Counted from the stretch's first letter, positions 16,148-24,289 are shown. The stretch is 56,957 bases of DNA from Dawidia soli (GCF_018598185.1 NZ_JAHESC010000050.1:1-56957); one strand, 5' to 3'. Numbers and translations are program-made. The notes: generated by a model from the sequence alone, not told the origin.

Positions 16148-16329
16148 CGCGTGGGGGTATAGCCGCGCTTAGTCGGCGGGTGGGTATAATTCCGTTTTTG
16201 TTAATGCTATTCTGCTGGAGCCACAGGGAAGGGCTGGCTAAGTACCGCGTTTTCGCGTGTCCCCAAGCACAGCCCTTTTCATAATCATTTTTGGATCAGA
16301 CTTGTCCCCCAAGCAGAGCTTAGGGGGTA
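16148..16329. other. Candidate origin of transfer (oriT) beside the relaxase
   Basis: The 182-bp gap between the membrane-protein gene and the relaxase gene, both on the minus strand, is unusually structured. It has an AAGGGCTG (16229-16236) / CAGCCCTT (16270-16277) inverted repeat enclosing a CGCG-TTTT-CGCG hairpin, and a near-direct repeat CCCCAAGCACAGC (16261) / CCCCAAGCAGAGC (16307). MobF oriT sites usually lie close to the relaxase gene. No nic site can be named from sequence. Confidence 0.35.
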
Positions 16330-17097
16330 TCAAAGAACGTTAAACGGATCTTCGTCCAGCGCGCTAAATGAGTGGATAAAACGTTCCCGGTCTGCGCGGC
16401 TCTCAGGCTTGCGGCTGCGGAAACGGAAACCGTCAATTCCGGTATCATCGACAAAAGCTCTGAATTGATTTTTGCCTGCAATAATTTCGTCGGCTTTATC
16501 CAACACAAAATTATCACCGATCCGATAGGCAGCGACATAGCTGAGAGAATAGAGGATGCTACAGACGATAATCAAATAACCGACGGGCTGCCAGAGAAGG
16601 ACAAGGCCGACTCCGGCAAGAAAGCACATACCCGGCTCGTACAGGGTTTCTATGCTTCTGGGCGTTGCGACACGGCCAAACAACTTGACTTCGGAAAACC
16701 ACGGATCAATTTCGCCGGAGGACAAGCTAAAGCGGCTGAAATCAAAGGTATTGGCATCGCGCTTTATCTCTCGGTTGCGTTTCAGGCTGAACGATATGAA
16801 AGCAGCAATAAAAGCATACCAGCTTATCATATCCCAGTTGAGGGACGGCCAGATAAAGACATGTCGCTTCATAAACAAGAAAGAAAAAAGGGAGTCAGCG
16901 ACAGGGCCCACAGCGAGCAAAGTTGCAATCGTAATCGCGCTGGCAAGAGAAAAGTAACGCTCACCCATATCACGACGCAAGAACACTTCCAGGAGCAGGC
17001 GAGGCCATGAACAGGCTGATACGAAAGAATTCGACAGAAAAGAATTAATCACCAAGCTTCTGCGATAGGCAAAGCGGTAGTACATGTTTTTTTTCAT
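16330..17097 (-). CDS. Polytopic membrane protein of the mobilization block
   Basis: From the ATG at 17097 (MKKNMYYRFAYRRS) the protein is 255 residues with about four membrane segments: ~45-70, ~80-100, and a long hydrophobic pair around 150-190 (GMCFLAGVGLVLLW, YLIIVCSILYSLSYVAAY). A cytoplasmic Arg-rich C-terminus follows. The reading frame extends further upstream through the end of the coupling-protein gene, but that part is a shadow; the chosen start lies 13 nt after the coupling-protein stop. The coupling protein has no membrane segments of its own, so this protein could serve as its membrane anchor. That is inference. Confidence 0.7.
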   Translation of the reverse strand: MKKNMYYRFAYRRSLVINSFLSNSFVSACSWPRLLLEVFLRRDMGERYFSLASAITIATLLAVGPVADSLFSFLFMKRHVFIWPSLNWDMISWYAFIAAFISFSLKRNREIKRDANTFDFSRFSLSSGEIDPWFSEVKLFGRVATPRSIETLYEPGMCFLAGVGLVLLWQPVGYLIIVCSILYSLSYVAAYRIGDNFVLDKADEIIAGKNQFRAFVDDTGIDGFRFRSRKPESRADRERFIHSFSALDEDPFNVL

Positions 17098-17110
17098 AGG
17101 AGTATAAATT

Positions 17111-18682
17111 TTAGTGTTTGTTTTCGGTTGGTTTTGGGGAGGAACAGGAGGACTTGTTTTGTTCAGGGAAGCCCTGGACAGACGCCTCGTTTGGCGTTTG
17201 CCTGAACAGGACTTTGATGGCATTGCGGCCCGATGTGAACGGTTTTCCCAGGCGGTGTAAAATGGCCTCGATGACAAAATTGTTGTCTGCACCACCATTC
17301 ATAAGCCGCATAAAGCCCTCTGGCCTGAAAACCCGTTTCAACTCCGGAGTTGTGCTTCTGGATTGTGAAGAATCTCTCCCGACGCTGAATGAATGGGTGG
17401 GCTTTTCATCGTAGGCTTCGCCAATCAGTTCGGAGGCATAACGGTTGGTTTCAGCATCCGAGTTTGCGTGAAAAAACTTCGTATTGAAATTTGAGAGAAA
17501 GCTATTGACCTTGGCCGTCGCCTTAATTCCGCCCATGTTCGCGTAATACGACGCGAGATTTTGGGTTACATAGACGCTTGAAATTTTGGCGCTTCTGGAC
17601 GTGCTGAGAAACAGCGGATCGTATTCGGTAATGAAGTTGTGCGATTCATCGGCGAAGATGAATAGAGGGGGGGTGTCGTTATATACCGGCCGTCTTTCAA
17701 AGGCACGCTGAAAGCAAAACTTGACGAGCGTCTGGGCATCCCGCCCGGCCTTGTCAAATGTTTTGATAGGCAGGTCAACCAGCAGGATTTTGCCCTTCGT
17801 ACAGTCTTCCGGTGTCACGGTAATTCTGCCGCCACAGAACAGGCTATAAATTGGTTCCTGCATCAGTCTGCCAAGGAACGTAATACAGGTGAATTCCACG
17901 GTAGACCTCGTTTTATCCGCCAGAGGGATAAATTGCCGGGTAAAGAACTCATCCACCATCTTGAGCGGGCGCATATCGCGAATGGCCTTTTCCGCTTCTA
18001 CCTCAAACCTGTTTCCGTCGATATATTCCTGAACCACCGAAGGACCAATCCTTTCCTCCCATTCGTCGATCTGCTGATTGATCTTGTTCTTGGCAATGCT
18101 TAATGCCTTTGAGAACGGACTTTCTTCATCCCGCGATCCAATGTCTTTCGGTATGGATTGCACGATGTCGTAAAGATGCTGAATCGTAATACTGCCGTAT
18201 GCGATTTGGCAAAGCTGTAACAAATTTCCGATCAGCGTATCGCGTGCATCATCCCAAAAGGGATCACGACTGCTTCCGGCGTCTTTCTCATTGCTGGCAT
18301 TTATTACAGTGCGGATAACATGAAGGATGTTGTCCGTGATGGACAAGCCAGCAGGCTTGTGAAGGGATTCGTAATTAATGAAATCGAAAGCATGGTCGCC
18401 GAACGGTTCAATCACCACCAGGTGATGGGATCGCCCTGTCAGGCTACAATATCGTTCCCACATCTTGCGCTCGGATTTCGCCGATAGGATAAGCCCGCCG
18501 AATCCGGCGGAAAGATACTTGCACACCAAGGTTTCAAAACTTCCCGAACTCTTGCCGCTTCCGGTTGCGCCCAAGATCAAAACATTCTCGACCGCATTAG
18601 CGATTGTCCAGTATTCCGTCTCTCCGGGCTCTGATTGAAAGCCGAGAAGAGGTTGCTCCAATGAAAAAGGATGTATGTTCAT
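17111..18682 (-). CDS. Type IV coupling protein (VirD4/TraD-like ATPase)
   Basis: 523 residues. Walker A is LGATGSGKSS (37-46), Walker B is LFIFADESHNF (~347), and a TraG/TraD-type arginine/glutamine motif follows (SSVYVTQNLASYY). The middle portion matches TraD-like DNA-pumping ATPases. The N-terminal transmembrane pair found in most VirD4 proteins is missing: the protein starts MNIHPFSLEQPLLGFQ and is soluble. The adjacent membrane protein may replace it. The protein delivers the relaxosome to a mating pore, which must come from another element because no T4SS genes are in view. The tail is Ser/Pro/Lys-rich. Confidence 0.9.
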   Translation of the reverse strand: MNIHPFSLEQPLLGFQSEPGETEYWTIANAVENVLILGATGSGKSSGSFETLVCKYLSAGFGGLILSAKSERKMWERYCSLTGRSHHLVVIEPFGDHAFDFINYESLHKPAGLSITDNILHVIRTVINASNEKDAGSSRDPFWDDARDTLIGNLLQLCQIAYGSITIQHLYDIVQSIPKDIGSRDEESPFSKALSIAKNKINQQIDEWEERIGPSVVQEYIDGNRFEVEAEKAIRDMRPLKMVDEFFTRQFIPLADKTRSTVEFTCITFLGRLMQEPIYSLFCGGRITVTPEDCTKGKILLVDLPIKTFDKAGRDAQTLVKFCFQRAFERRPVYNDTPPLFIFADESHNFITEYDPLFLSTSRSAKISSVYVTQNLASYYANMGGIKATAKVNSFLSNFNTKFFHANSDAETNRYASELIGEAYDEKPTHSFSVGRDSSQSRSTTPELKRVFRPEGFMRLMNGGADNNFVIEAILHRLGKPFTSGRNAIKVLFRQTPNEASVQGFPEQNKSSCSSPKPTENKH

Positions 18683-18712
18683 AAATCGTGTTTAGAGTGT
18701 TGTTTTGAACCT

Positions 18713-19135
18713 TTATTCCCGCTCGCGTTCCTTGTCTTTTTCCTGTCCCTTATCTTTTGACTTGTCTGGCGATGCTTGTTTGTCGGCTTTTTGATCTTTC
18801 AGCCAGTCAGGGCGGTGGCTTCGGAATTTTTCTTCCGCTTGCTGTTTTTGATCGGCACGCAACTGGTCTCCCTGTTCAAAGGATCGGATATACTTTGGGC
18901 TTTTTTTGTATGCCTTGGGCGGCTGTTTTTTTTGCTCCTTTTCTTCGCGGCGTAGCAACTGCATTTGTGCTTTTTCGTGCGTATAACGTTTCACACCGGC
19001 GCCCAGGCCCATCATAAAATCGCTCCTGCTTTTGAGGTTGCGTATTTGATCCGCGATCTCCGGGAACTCCTTTGCTACGATATATCCGTAGTTGAAGCCA
19101 CGCAAATAGTGACTGATTTCTTTGTCATCATCCAT
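18713..19135 (-). CDS. Charged accessory mobilization protein
   Basis: 140 residues. The N-terminal ~55 form a possible helical domain (MDDDKEISHYLRGFNYGYIVAKEFPEIADQIRN…), and the rest is extremely charged, with a Lys/Glu/Gln-rich tail (…DKSKDKGQEKDKERERE). Such small charged proteins are common between the coupling protein and regulators in Bacteroidota mobilization clusters. The role is unknown; relaxosome assembly is plausible. It lies 30 nt upstream of the coupling-protein gene on the same strand. Confidence 0.75.
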   Translation of the reverse strand: MDDDKEISHYLRGFNYGYIVAKEFPEIADQIRNLKSRSDFMMGLGAGVKRYTHEKAQMQLLRREEKEQKKQPPKAYKKSPKYIRSFEQGDQLRADQKQQAEEKFRSHRPDWLKDQKADKQASPDKSKDKGQEKDKERERE

Positions 19136-19151
19136 GTTTGAAATCGTTTAA

Positions 19152-19418
19152 TTAATGCTTCTTGTTTGAATGAGCGCTTAAATATGCTTCGATGCTTTCG
19201 CGATCGTAGAGGATCAACTTTGGTCGAGGCTGCGTGTAGCGGATAGCATTTTCGTCACGCAAATTTTGGAGCGTCGTTTTAGAGCTTATATCAAGAAGTT
19301 TCATGGCTTGTTCTGGGGTAATCCACTTCCAACTCCGCTCTTCGGCTTCTTTCACGCGCAATAAAACCTTGTCGATAAGAACAAAGAATGCCTCTTCCTC
19401 AAGACAAATGACTTGCAT
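19152..19418 (-). CDS. HTH_17 / excisionase-type DNA-binding protein
   Basis: 88 residues, with the winged-helix excisionase pattern at ~30-85: WITPEQAMKLLDISSKTTLQNLR (helices), then AIRYTQPRPKLILYDRESIEAYL (wing and final helix). Proteins of this class in Bacteroidota elements regulate excision or mobilization genes. It is the first gene of the minus-strand mobilization block, 17 nt before the next gene, so it may regulate the operon. The N-terminus (MQVICLEEEAFFVLIDKVLLRVKEAEE) is helical. Confidence 0.8.
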   Translation of the reverse strand: MQVICLEEEAFFVLIDKVLLRVKEAEERSWKWITPEQAMKLLDISSKTTLQNLRDENAIRYTQPRPKLILYDRESIEAYLSAHSNKKH

Positions 19419-19530
19419 AGCGGTAATAGAATTATATATGATGATGAATTACAGTGCTGACGTGATCCAGACGCGATACGTCATGAGAAAGGAGGGGGCT
19501 TGCCCTGCGGCAAGCCTTACCTTGTTGGCG

Positions 19531-19725
19531 CTACTTCTTCTTCCGGTTCTTGAAGTCGTAAGAAGAGTTCCAGCTTTGACCATCATTCGATTTGATACTT
19601 TGCTGGGTAGAAGAAAAATGAAGGATAGAGGTCCCCTTTTGCAAGTCGCCGTTGGAGTTTGTCTGATAGCCTTCTGCATTCGCCTGTTTTACGACCTCGG
19701 CGCGGTCGCTCTTGTTCAGTCCCAT
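19531..19725 (-). CDS. Small hydrophilic hypothetical protein, 64 aa
   Basis: MGLNKSDRAEVVKQANAEGY followed by a Gln/Ser/Asn/Lys-rich stretch (…SSTQQSIKSNDGQSWNSSYDF) and a basic end (KNRKKK). The composition is protein-like and unlike the overlapping frames. No family recognised. The flanking stretch 19726-19989 holds no supported gene, though the minus strand at ~19744-19842 contains a 33-codon stretch (…EKENVFRIALELREAMRIQI…) that looks like a coding remnant. Confidence 0.5.
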   Translation of the reverse strand: MGLNKSDRAEVVKQANAEGYQTNSNGDLQKGTSILHFSSTQQSIKSNDGQSWNSSYDFKNRKKK

Positions 19726-19989
19726 AATTGTTATCGTTTGTGATTATTTGATTTTGTTTTCGATGATCTGTATTCGCATAGCTTCTCGCAATTCAAGGGC
19801 GATCCGAAAAACATTCTCCTTTTCGTCGCTTGCCGTAACTCTTCAAGCGATTTTGGAGCAGACTGGACAATGTTGTTCAACGACGCTGAGGCAAATCAAA
19901 GCGATTTAAGCCGATAACACGTAATCTCTGAAAAAGAGTCTTTTTCTGAAAAATCTGAGAAAATTAGTAAAAGTCAGATTGTCAGCTGG

Positions 19990-21036
19990 TTATCCGAGAA
20001 AATCATCATCCAAAGTAATCTTTACTGAAACAAGCTTTGATATTTTCCAGCATCCATCTTCAAGCTTAAGGACGCATCGATAAGTTCTTTCGCGTGACTC
20101 AACGACATCCTTTGGAAATAACTTGTTCATCAAATTTTTTGAACCTTGAGTTTCAGGGGCAAGCATAATCAACAGATGATAGGCAAGTCTTGGGTCGAAT
20201 AACTTGTATAGTTCAACGTTATCCAGTTTGTTTCCTTTATCCAGTTTCTTCAGGTCATGAGTTATTTTTTTTAAATTTTCAATGAATGTTTTAATGTCCT
20301 TAATTCTCATCTTTGTCAGGTCAGAAATCATCGGATTGACCTTCATTTGTATCAATTCTTCGACATAGAAATCGCATTGAAACATGTCCGGCGGATAAAA
20401 CTTTGAATTAAAAATCTTAACATCAGTAACACCTTTAAGTCGCTTCCAATCTGTCATCAAGAAGTCGCGGCGAGATCCATATTGGTCAATGCGATAGGTA
20501 TTCGAAACGCACCTTGTAAGGCGGTCGTAATCCGCGTCTACGACACTTTCGAAAAAACTTGCAATTAATACTTTTGCTTTTCTTGCAGGTCCTATTTCAT
20601 CAAGGATATCGTCTTCATCACCTGGCGGCAATGAGTGCTCGATTTCAACTTGCATGATTTCATCTTGATGCGTGGCTATGAATGCATCAAGCAAATTCCC
20701 AGCAAGATGTTGACTGATGGGAGCGGTTTTCTTTCGGTGTCTTGAGAGCGGTGTGGATATACCTATATATTCCAATGCTCGAACCAACGCTTCATGGTTT
20801 ACTCGACCTTTTACTGTTGATCCGGGTTTCATTTGCCCGAGTTTCTTGGAAAAATAAAACTTGCTTTGCGCGTTCGTGCCGCCAAACACCTTTTTAAAAA
20901 AGTCTTCCGTGATATCATCCCAAAGATTTGTTGTGCGAGGCGGTGGCACGTTTTTTTTAATGTATTCCTTTTCGATTATTGCGTTGCATAGCTTATTATA
21001 GAATACAGTGTAAACAGACGAGTTAACTTCTATCAT
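19990..21036 (-). CDS. Unknown protein, 348 aa, partner of the gene at 21040
   Basis: I do not recognise this protein. It is soluble and mixed helical. It has a basic N-terminal region (…YIKKNVPPPRTTNLWDDITEDFFKKVFGG), possibly DNA-binding (YFSKKLGQMKPGSTVKGRVN…ALEYIGISTPLSRHRKK). A C-terminal domain includes YRIDQYGSRRDFLMTDWKRLKG, a helical stretch rich in Lys and Asp (~250-275), and a final beta-type segment (YRCVLKLEDGCWKISKLVSV). It starts 3 nt after the stop of the upstream gene, so the pair is translationally coupled. The DNA is AT-rich relative to the mobilization genes. It is cargo of the element; regulation or defence are open options. Confidence 0.7.
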   Translation of the reverse strand: MIEVNSSVYTVFYNKLCNAIIEKEYIKKNVPPPRTTNLWDDITEDFFKKVFGGTNAQSKFYFSKKLGQMKPGSTVKGRVNHEALVRALEYIGISTPLSRHRKKTAPISQHLAGNLLDAFIATHQDEIMQVEIEHSLPPGDEDDILDEIGPARKAKVLIASFFESVVDADYDRLTRCVSNTYRIDQYGSRRDFLMTDWKRLKGVTDVKIFNSKFYPPDMFQCDFYVEELIQMKVNPMISDLTKMRIKDIKTFIENLKKITHDLKKLDKGNKLDNVELYKLFDPRLAYHLLIMLAPETQGSKNLMNKLFPKDVVESRERTYRCVLKLEDGCWKISKLVSVKITLDDDFLG

Positions 21037-21039
21037 AGA

Positions 21040-21336
21040 CTATAGGGTTAATTGATCCTCATTGCCTGGAGTATCCAAAATTTTTGAATCATTAATTTGT
21101 TTTATGAGATAATTAGTTTGTGCCTTGAAATCTTTGAGATGAGACTTCACACGGTGTGGCGAGCTATTTGTATACCGCTCTAATTTGGGATCAAAGTGTT
21201 TGAAGAGCGTTTCGATGTTCTCATTTACATGAATGAGAGCATCCAAATATCCCATGGCTTTTTCCACACCGTTCTTCTTCAGATACTTTTTAAAGTTTTT
21301 ATAATCGATAGGATCTGGACGTTTTTCGTCAGCCAT
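21040..21336 (-). CDS. Unknown 98-aa helical protein
   Basis: Start chosen at MADEKRPDPIDYKNFKKYLKK, which has GGAG upstream at Shine-Dalgarno-like spacing. The same frame extends 55 codons further, but that part lacks protein character. The product is basic and helical (…AMGYLDALIHVNENIETLFKHFDP…HRVKSHLKDFKAQTNYLIKQ), possibly a coiled coil. It is coupled to the 348-residue gene that follows after 3 nt. The pair resembles a small two-component cargo module, but no toxin, antitoxin or nuclease motif is visible. Confidence 0.6.
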   Translation of the reverse strand: MADEKRPDPIDYKNFKKYLKKNGVEKAMGYLDALIHVNENIETLFKHFDPKLERYTNSSPHRVKSHLKDFKAQTNYLIKQINDSKILDTPGNEDQLTL

Positions 21337-21579
21337 GTTCCCACTCCGGTTGCTCTTATTTGTACTGGACAATAGCCCAAAAAGTGATTTATGTAAAGCG
21401 AAAAACTTGTCATGATGATCTATATAATTCATACATATAATTAATTTCGTGTCGTTTATTATTCCCGGCCCAAGCTTAGGAATTTGGCCAAACGCACTCA
21501 TTCATTAACAATATAAGAAATAGACCTCTCTCGCCCATAAGCGGTGATAGGTTCCGCTCCTTTCAACAAAAGGAGTCGC

Positions 21580-21960
21580 ATGAGTTCAAATCTTTTAACC
21601 AGGGAATTGATCGCTAAACTGAAACAGAACGGGTTGACGCCGGACGAGGATGTGCCACCGGTTGTTAAACTATTCGCGCCCGGCACAGATGCAGCGTGGC
21701 TGCTTCGGGACGTGGTGGAAGACGACCCCGACATTGCATTCGGCCTATGTGACCTGGGCCTGGGATTTCCGGAACTTGGCTATGTATCGCTTGCCGAACT
21801 GGAAACCTTCCGGGGCCCACGGGGCTTGAAGATTGAGCGGGACTTATATTTTGAGGCCCAATACCCGTTAAGCGTTTACACACGGGCAGCCAGGGAATGC
21901 TGCGCGATCACCTTCGATCCTGAACTGCTAAAGAGGGCTGCCGAACTAAAGCCGGAATAG
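21580..21960 (+). CDS. DUF2958-family protein
   Basis: 126 residues. LLTRELIAKLKQNG at the N-terminus, then VVKLFAPGTDAAWLL, LCDLGLGFPELGYVSLAELE and GPRGLKIERDLYFEAQYPLS match the DUF2958 pattern (KFF.P…W…, FGL…G…LGY.SL.ELE..RG..GL.IERDL.F). The start follows AAAGGAGTCGC, an unusually good ribosome-binding site for this phylum. DUF2958 proteins are small plasmid/ICE cargo proteins of unknown function. The C-terminal ~35 residues go beyond the usual family end. It is convergent with the integrase. Confidence 0.85.
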   Translation: MSSNLLTRELIAKLKQNGLTPDEDVPPVVKLFAPGTDAAWLLRDVVEDDPDIAFGLCDLGLGFPELGYVSLAELETFRGPRGLKIERDLYFEAQYPLSVYTRAARECCAITFDPELLKRAAELKPE

Positions 21961-21993
21961 CTATGAGATAGGAGGGAAGGCGTGGTGCTTGCA

Positions 21994-23376
21994 TCACGCC
22001 TTTTGATTTTTGCGGGTCTTAGGCTGGCCTGTGATTTTTGCGTTTGCCTTATCCAATGCCTTATTATTGAGCTTTCTTGTATAGTGTTTGTCTATAGTTC
22101 TTATATCTTCATGCCCAAGGCCGGAGGACATAGCCCTAATATTTACACCCCGCTCCAGCCCAACATCAGTCCAGGTATCCCGGACGGTGTAAGACGAGCC
22201 TTCCTTGATGCCAGCTTTTTGACACAAAACTTTAATGCGCTTATTGAATACGCGTAATTTTTCGGCTTTGACCTCATGTACTTGTTCCGTCGGAATGTCC
22301 GGTGTGAGGATAGGGAAGATATAATCGTCAGCGGACTTGCCTTGGATGTGCCGTTGAAGAATTTCCAGGGCCTCATCGCTCTGTTTGATGGAGAACGTAT
22401 CTTTCTTTTTGGCGTTAATGGTCTTTTTCCGCGAATAGCTAAGTCGCTCACCGTCGAATTTCGAAACGCGAAGCAGCGCCAAATCAAAGAAGTTCATCCC
22501 CATATTATTGAACATGGTCAAAACGAAATCCCGCGCTTCGAACAATCCGCTGCCGGGTTCAAGGTCCAGCTTGCGTAAACGATTAAGCTCTTCCATGGTC
22601 CACGGCTTTGCCTCGTTTTCGTAGCTGCCTTTCTTTATATCCTCCAGCGGACTGTGATTGCCCAGCTCGTCTTTATGCGATTTTGACGCATCGTTAAAAA
22701 AGACGTTTAAGCTCCGCAGATAGATGCCAATAGTATTCTTTCCACACGTCTTAGCCAGGTGTGCCTTAAAATCTTGCATCATATCCCGGTCTATGGCGAT
22801 GATTGGCAAGTCGTATACAGTGTATTCGGGTAAGACTTCGAACCCCTTGGTATCCTCACCCTTCTTCTGTTTGTGACTTTCCTTTAGAATATCCTTGTTG
22901 TACAGGGTTTTGATGTCTTCGGGTTCCTTATTCATCTGAACCATTCTGTATCGGATAAAGGCTTTCAACGCGCCCTCATAGGAGTCGGCCGTTGTAAACC
23001 GCTCCTCAGCGCATAAGCGGTACAAGAGCTTTCCCGCCACCGTGAGCAGGGAAAGCTGGAATTGTTCTTCGAAAAACTTTCTTTCGATTTCGGCCTTTAA
23101 TTTCGCAACCGACCAAAATTTGATTTTTGGGCCATTTTCGGTGACCCAAAGGTCTGTTTCGGCAAGAATCCTTTGAACGCGTTTTGTATTCTGGACAGCA
23201 TTTAGGATTCCCGTGACCTTCCCGGTCACGGGATCAAAATTCTTTTCATGGACCGCAATATTAAAGGGGATGTCCCGGGTCTTCCTTTTATGCCCAATCC
23301 GTAAAACAACCGGATAGCGTTTGTCCACGTGGGTGTGATCTTCTCGTTTGTCGAGGGTAATTTTTATGGTGGTCAT
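21994..23376 (-). CDS. Bacteroidota-type tyrosine site-specific recombinase (integrase)
   Basis: 460 residues: an N-terminal arm-type domain (~5-95, MTTIKITLDKREDHTHVDKR…), a SAM-like core-binding domain (~110-260) and a catalytic domain. The catalytic signals seen are SYTVRDTW (second Arg), GLGHEDIRT (His) and DKHYTRKL (nucleophile Tyr). The position of the first catalytic Arg reads NMGMNFFDLALL, without Arg, and the usual RHT reads RDT. Related Bacteroidota enzymes vary here, so loss of activity cannot be concluded. It lies ~130 bp from the tRNA-Asn fragment, which identifies it as the integrase of the main element. Confidence 0.92.
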   Translation of the reverse strand: MTTIKITLDKREDHTHVDKRYPVVLRIGHKRKTRDIPFNIAVHEKNFDPVTGKVTGILNAVQNTKRVQRILAETDLWVTENGPKIKFWSVAKLKAEIERKFFEEQFQLSLLTVAGKLLYRLCAEERFTTADSYEGALKAFIRYRMVQMNKEPEDIKTLYNKDILKESHKQKKGEDTKGFEVLPEYTVYDLPIIAIDRDMMQDFKAHLAKTCGKNTIGIYLRSLNVFFNDASKSHKDELGNHSPLEDIKKGSYENEAKPWTMEELNRLRKLDLEPGSGLFEARDFVLTMFNNMGMNFFDLALLRVSKFDGERLSYSRKKTINAKKKDTFSIKQSDEALEILQRHIQGKSADDYIFPILTPDIPTEQVHEVKAEKLRVFNKRIKVLCQKAGIKEGSSYTVRDTWTDVGLERGVNIRAMSSGLGHEDIRTIDKHYTRKLNNKALDKANAKITGQPKTRKNQKA

Positions 23377-23385
23377 AGAGTTTTT

Positions 23386-23449
23386 TTTCGGCGTGCTTTC
23401 GGCGTGCTTTTTCTGAATCCGTGCGGATTATCTACCTTTGTGAAGGTAG
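23386..23449 (+). promoter_or_regulatory. Right-end control region: tandem repeat, outward promoter, small palindrome
   Basis: Two 11-bp copies of TTTCGGCGTGC (23386-23396, 23397-23407) lie just upstream of the integrase start. Next comes TACCTTTG at 23433-23440, a perfect -7 element on the plus strand with TTC 19 nt upstream. It is embedded in the inverted repeat CTACCTT-TGTG-AAGGTAG (23432-23449). A regulator binding the palindrome could control outward transcription across the attachment site. Confidence 0.45.
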
Positions 23450-23509
23450 CGATAATCGCTGAAATAGAACACTTTAGAGTTTTTCGTGAGTGCGGAATTG
23501 GTGTGCTCC

Positions 23510-23556
23510 CCTGACTGTTAATCAGAGGGTCCTTGGTTCAAGTCCAAGAGGAGGAG
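23510..23556 (+). tRNA. tRNA-Asn(GUU) 3' fragment, attachment site attR
   Basis: The anticodon arm (CTGA-CTGTTAA-TCAG, anticodon GTT), the T arm (CTTGG-TTCAAGT-CCAAG) and the 3' acceptor strand AGGAGGA plus discriminator G are present. No matching 5' acceptor strand (TCCTCCT) or D arm lies upstream, so the gene is incomplete. The fragment keeps a strong terminator 10 nt downstream, as expected for the displaced chromosomal 3' end after integration of an element into tRNA-Asn from the left. The intact tRNA should lie at the other end of the element, outside the window. Confidence 0.8.
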
Positions 23557-23566
23557 CTTAAAAACA

Positions 23567-23599
23567 GCCACTTACAGTCACCTGTCAAGTGGCTTTTTT
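23567..23599 (+). terminator. Terminator of the tRNA-Asn locus
   Basis: GCCACTT / AAGTGGC with an inner ACAG-TCAC-CTGT hairpin, then TTTTTT. A long stable stem with a U-run directly after the tRNA fragment. Confidence 0.9.
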
Positions 23600-23815
23600 A
23601 TTGTTGCAAAATAATTGCAAACAAGCTTCCGTTAACAGCCATTCCGGGAGCAGGAAGGACTGGAAATATGTTCCGTTATGCCGTGTTACGATGGTCAGTC
23701 TTGCCGGCATCGCAGGCGTGCTTCAAATCGAGCATCCTCGCTAAAAAGATAGCCCGCACATGAAACATGCTTCGGCGGGCGAAGTTGAAACGACAGGGGA
23801 ATTTCAATGCATTCA

Positions 23816-24289
23816 TTAGCGGATCCTGTACACTGCGATCATCATGTAAAAGACTACGCCTATTCTAAGTAATGACATCATTTCGCGGAGCCAAAAGCTG
23901 GAGACGATCAAGCGGTCCAATAATTTCGGATCATAACCTTCGTCAAGCTTAGCCTGGATTGGAAGTTGGATGAATACTGTCGATATGAACGCAACCGCCA
24001 AAAAACCAAGGCAAGCCCACACGGTCCATACAGGAATCTCCACAGGACGTTTAATAAATAGGATTACGTTCAGGATCAGGCTTACCAGTAGCGAAGGAAC
24101 TGCGAGCACGGGGATAATTTTTGGGCCTAGTGCTTTACGATATTCAGTCCATTGTTCGGAAGGCCCGATAATTTTCCAGAGAGGGTAATTAACGAAGGAC
24201 TCCAGGAATCCGGCTCCGGTGCTATAGAAAATTATAAATACAAAAAGAACAAAAATCCAAAGGTCGGATTTAGAAGTCGCGGTGCTCAT
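23816..24289 (-). CDS. Four-helix integral membrane protein, DUF1772-like
   Basis: 157 residues with four hydrophobic segments at ~10-28, ~58-80, ~85-108 and ~135-152. The first loop carries GAGFLESFVNYPLWKIIGPSEQWTEYRKALGPKIIPV, and QLPIQAKLDEG follows the third helix. This layout recalls DUF1772-type small membrane proteins, but I am not sure of the family. It is the first chromosomal gene right of the element and is unlinked to its neighbours. Confidence 0.65.
   Translation of the reverse strand: MSTATSKSDLWIFVLFVFIIFYSTGAGFLESFVNYPLWKIIGPSEQWTEYRKALGPKIIPVLAVPSLLVSLILNVILFIKRPVEIPVWTVWACLGFLAVAFISTVFIQLPIQAKLDEGYDPKLLDRLIVSSFWLREMMSLLRIGVVFYMMIAVYRIR

Noticed and set aside
21994-23376. 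Loss of the first catalytic Arg and RHT-to-RDT change in the right-end integrase
   Set aside because: Bacteroidota-type recombinases vary at these positions and the Arg may be displaced. Without an alignment I cannot call the enzyme inactive, so it is noted only in the feature.
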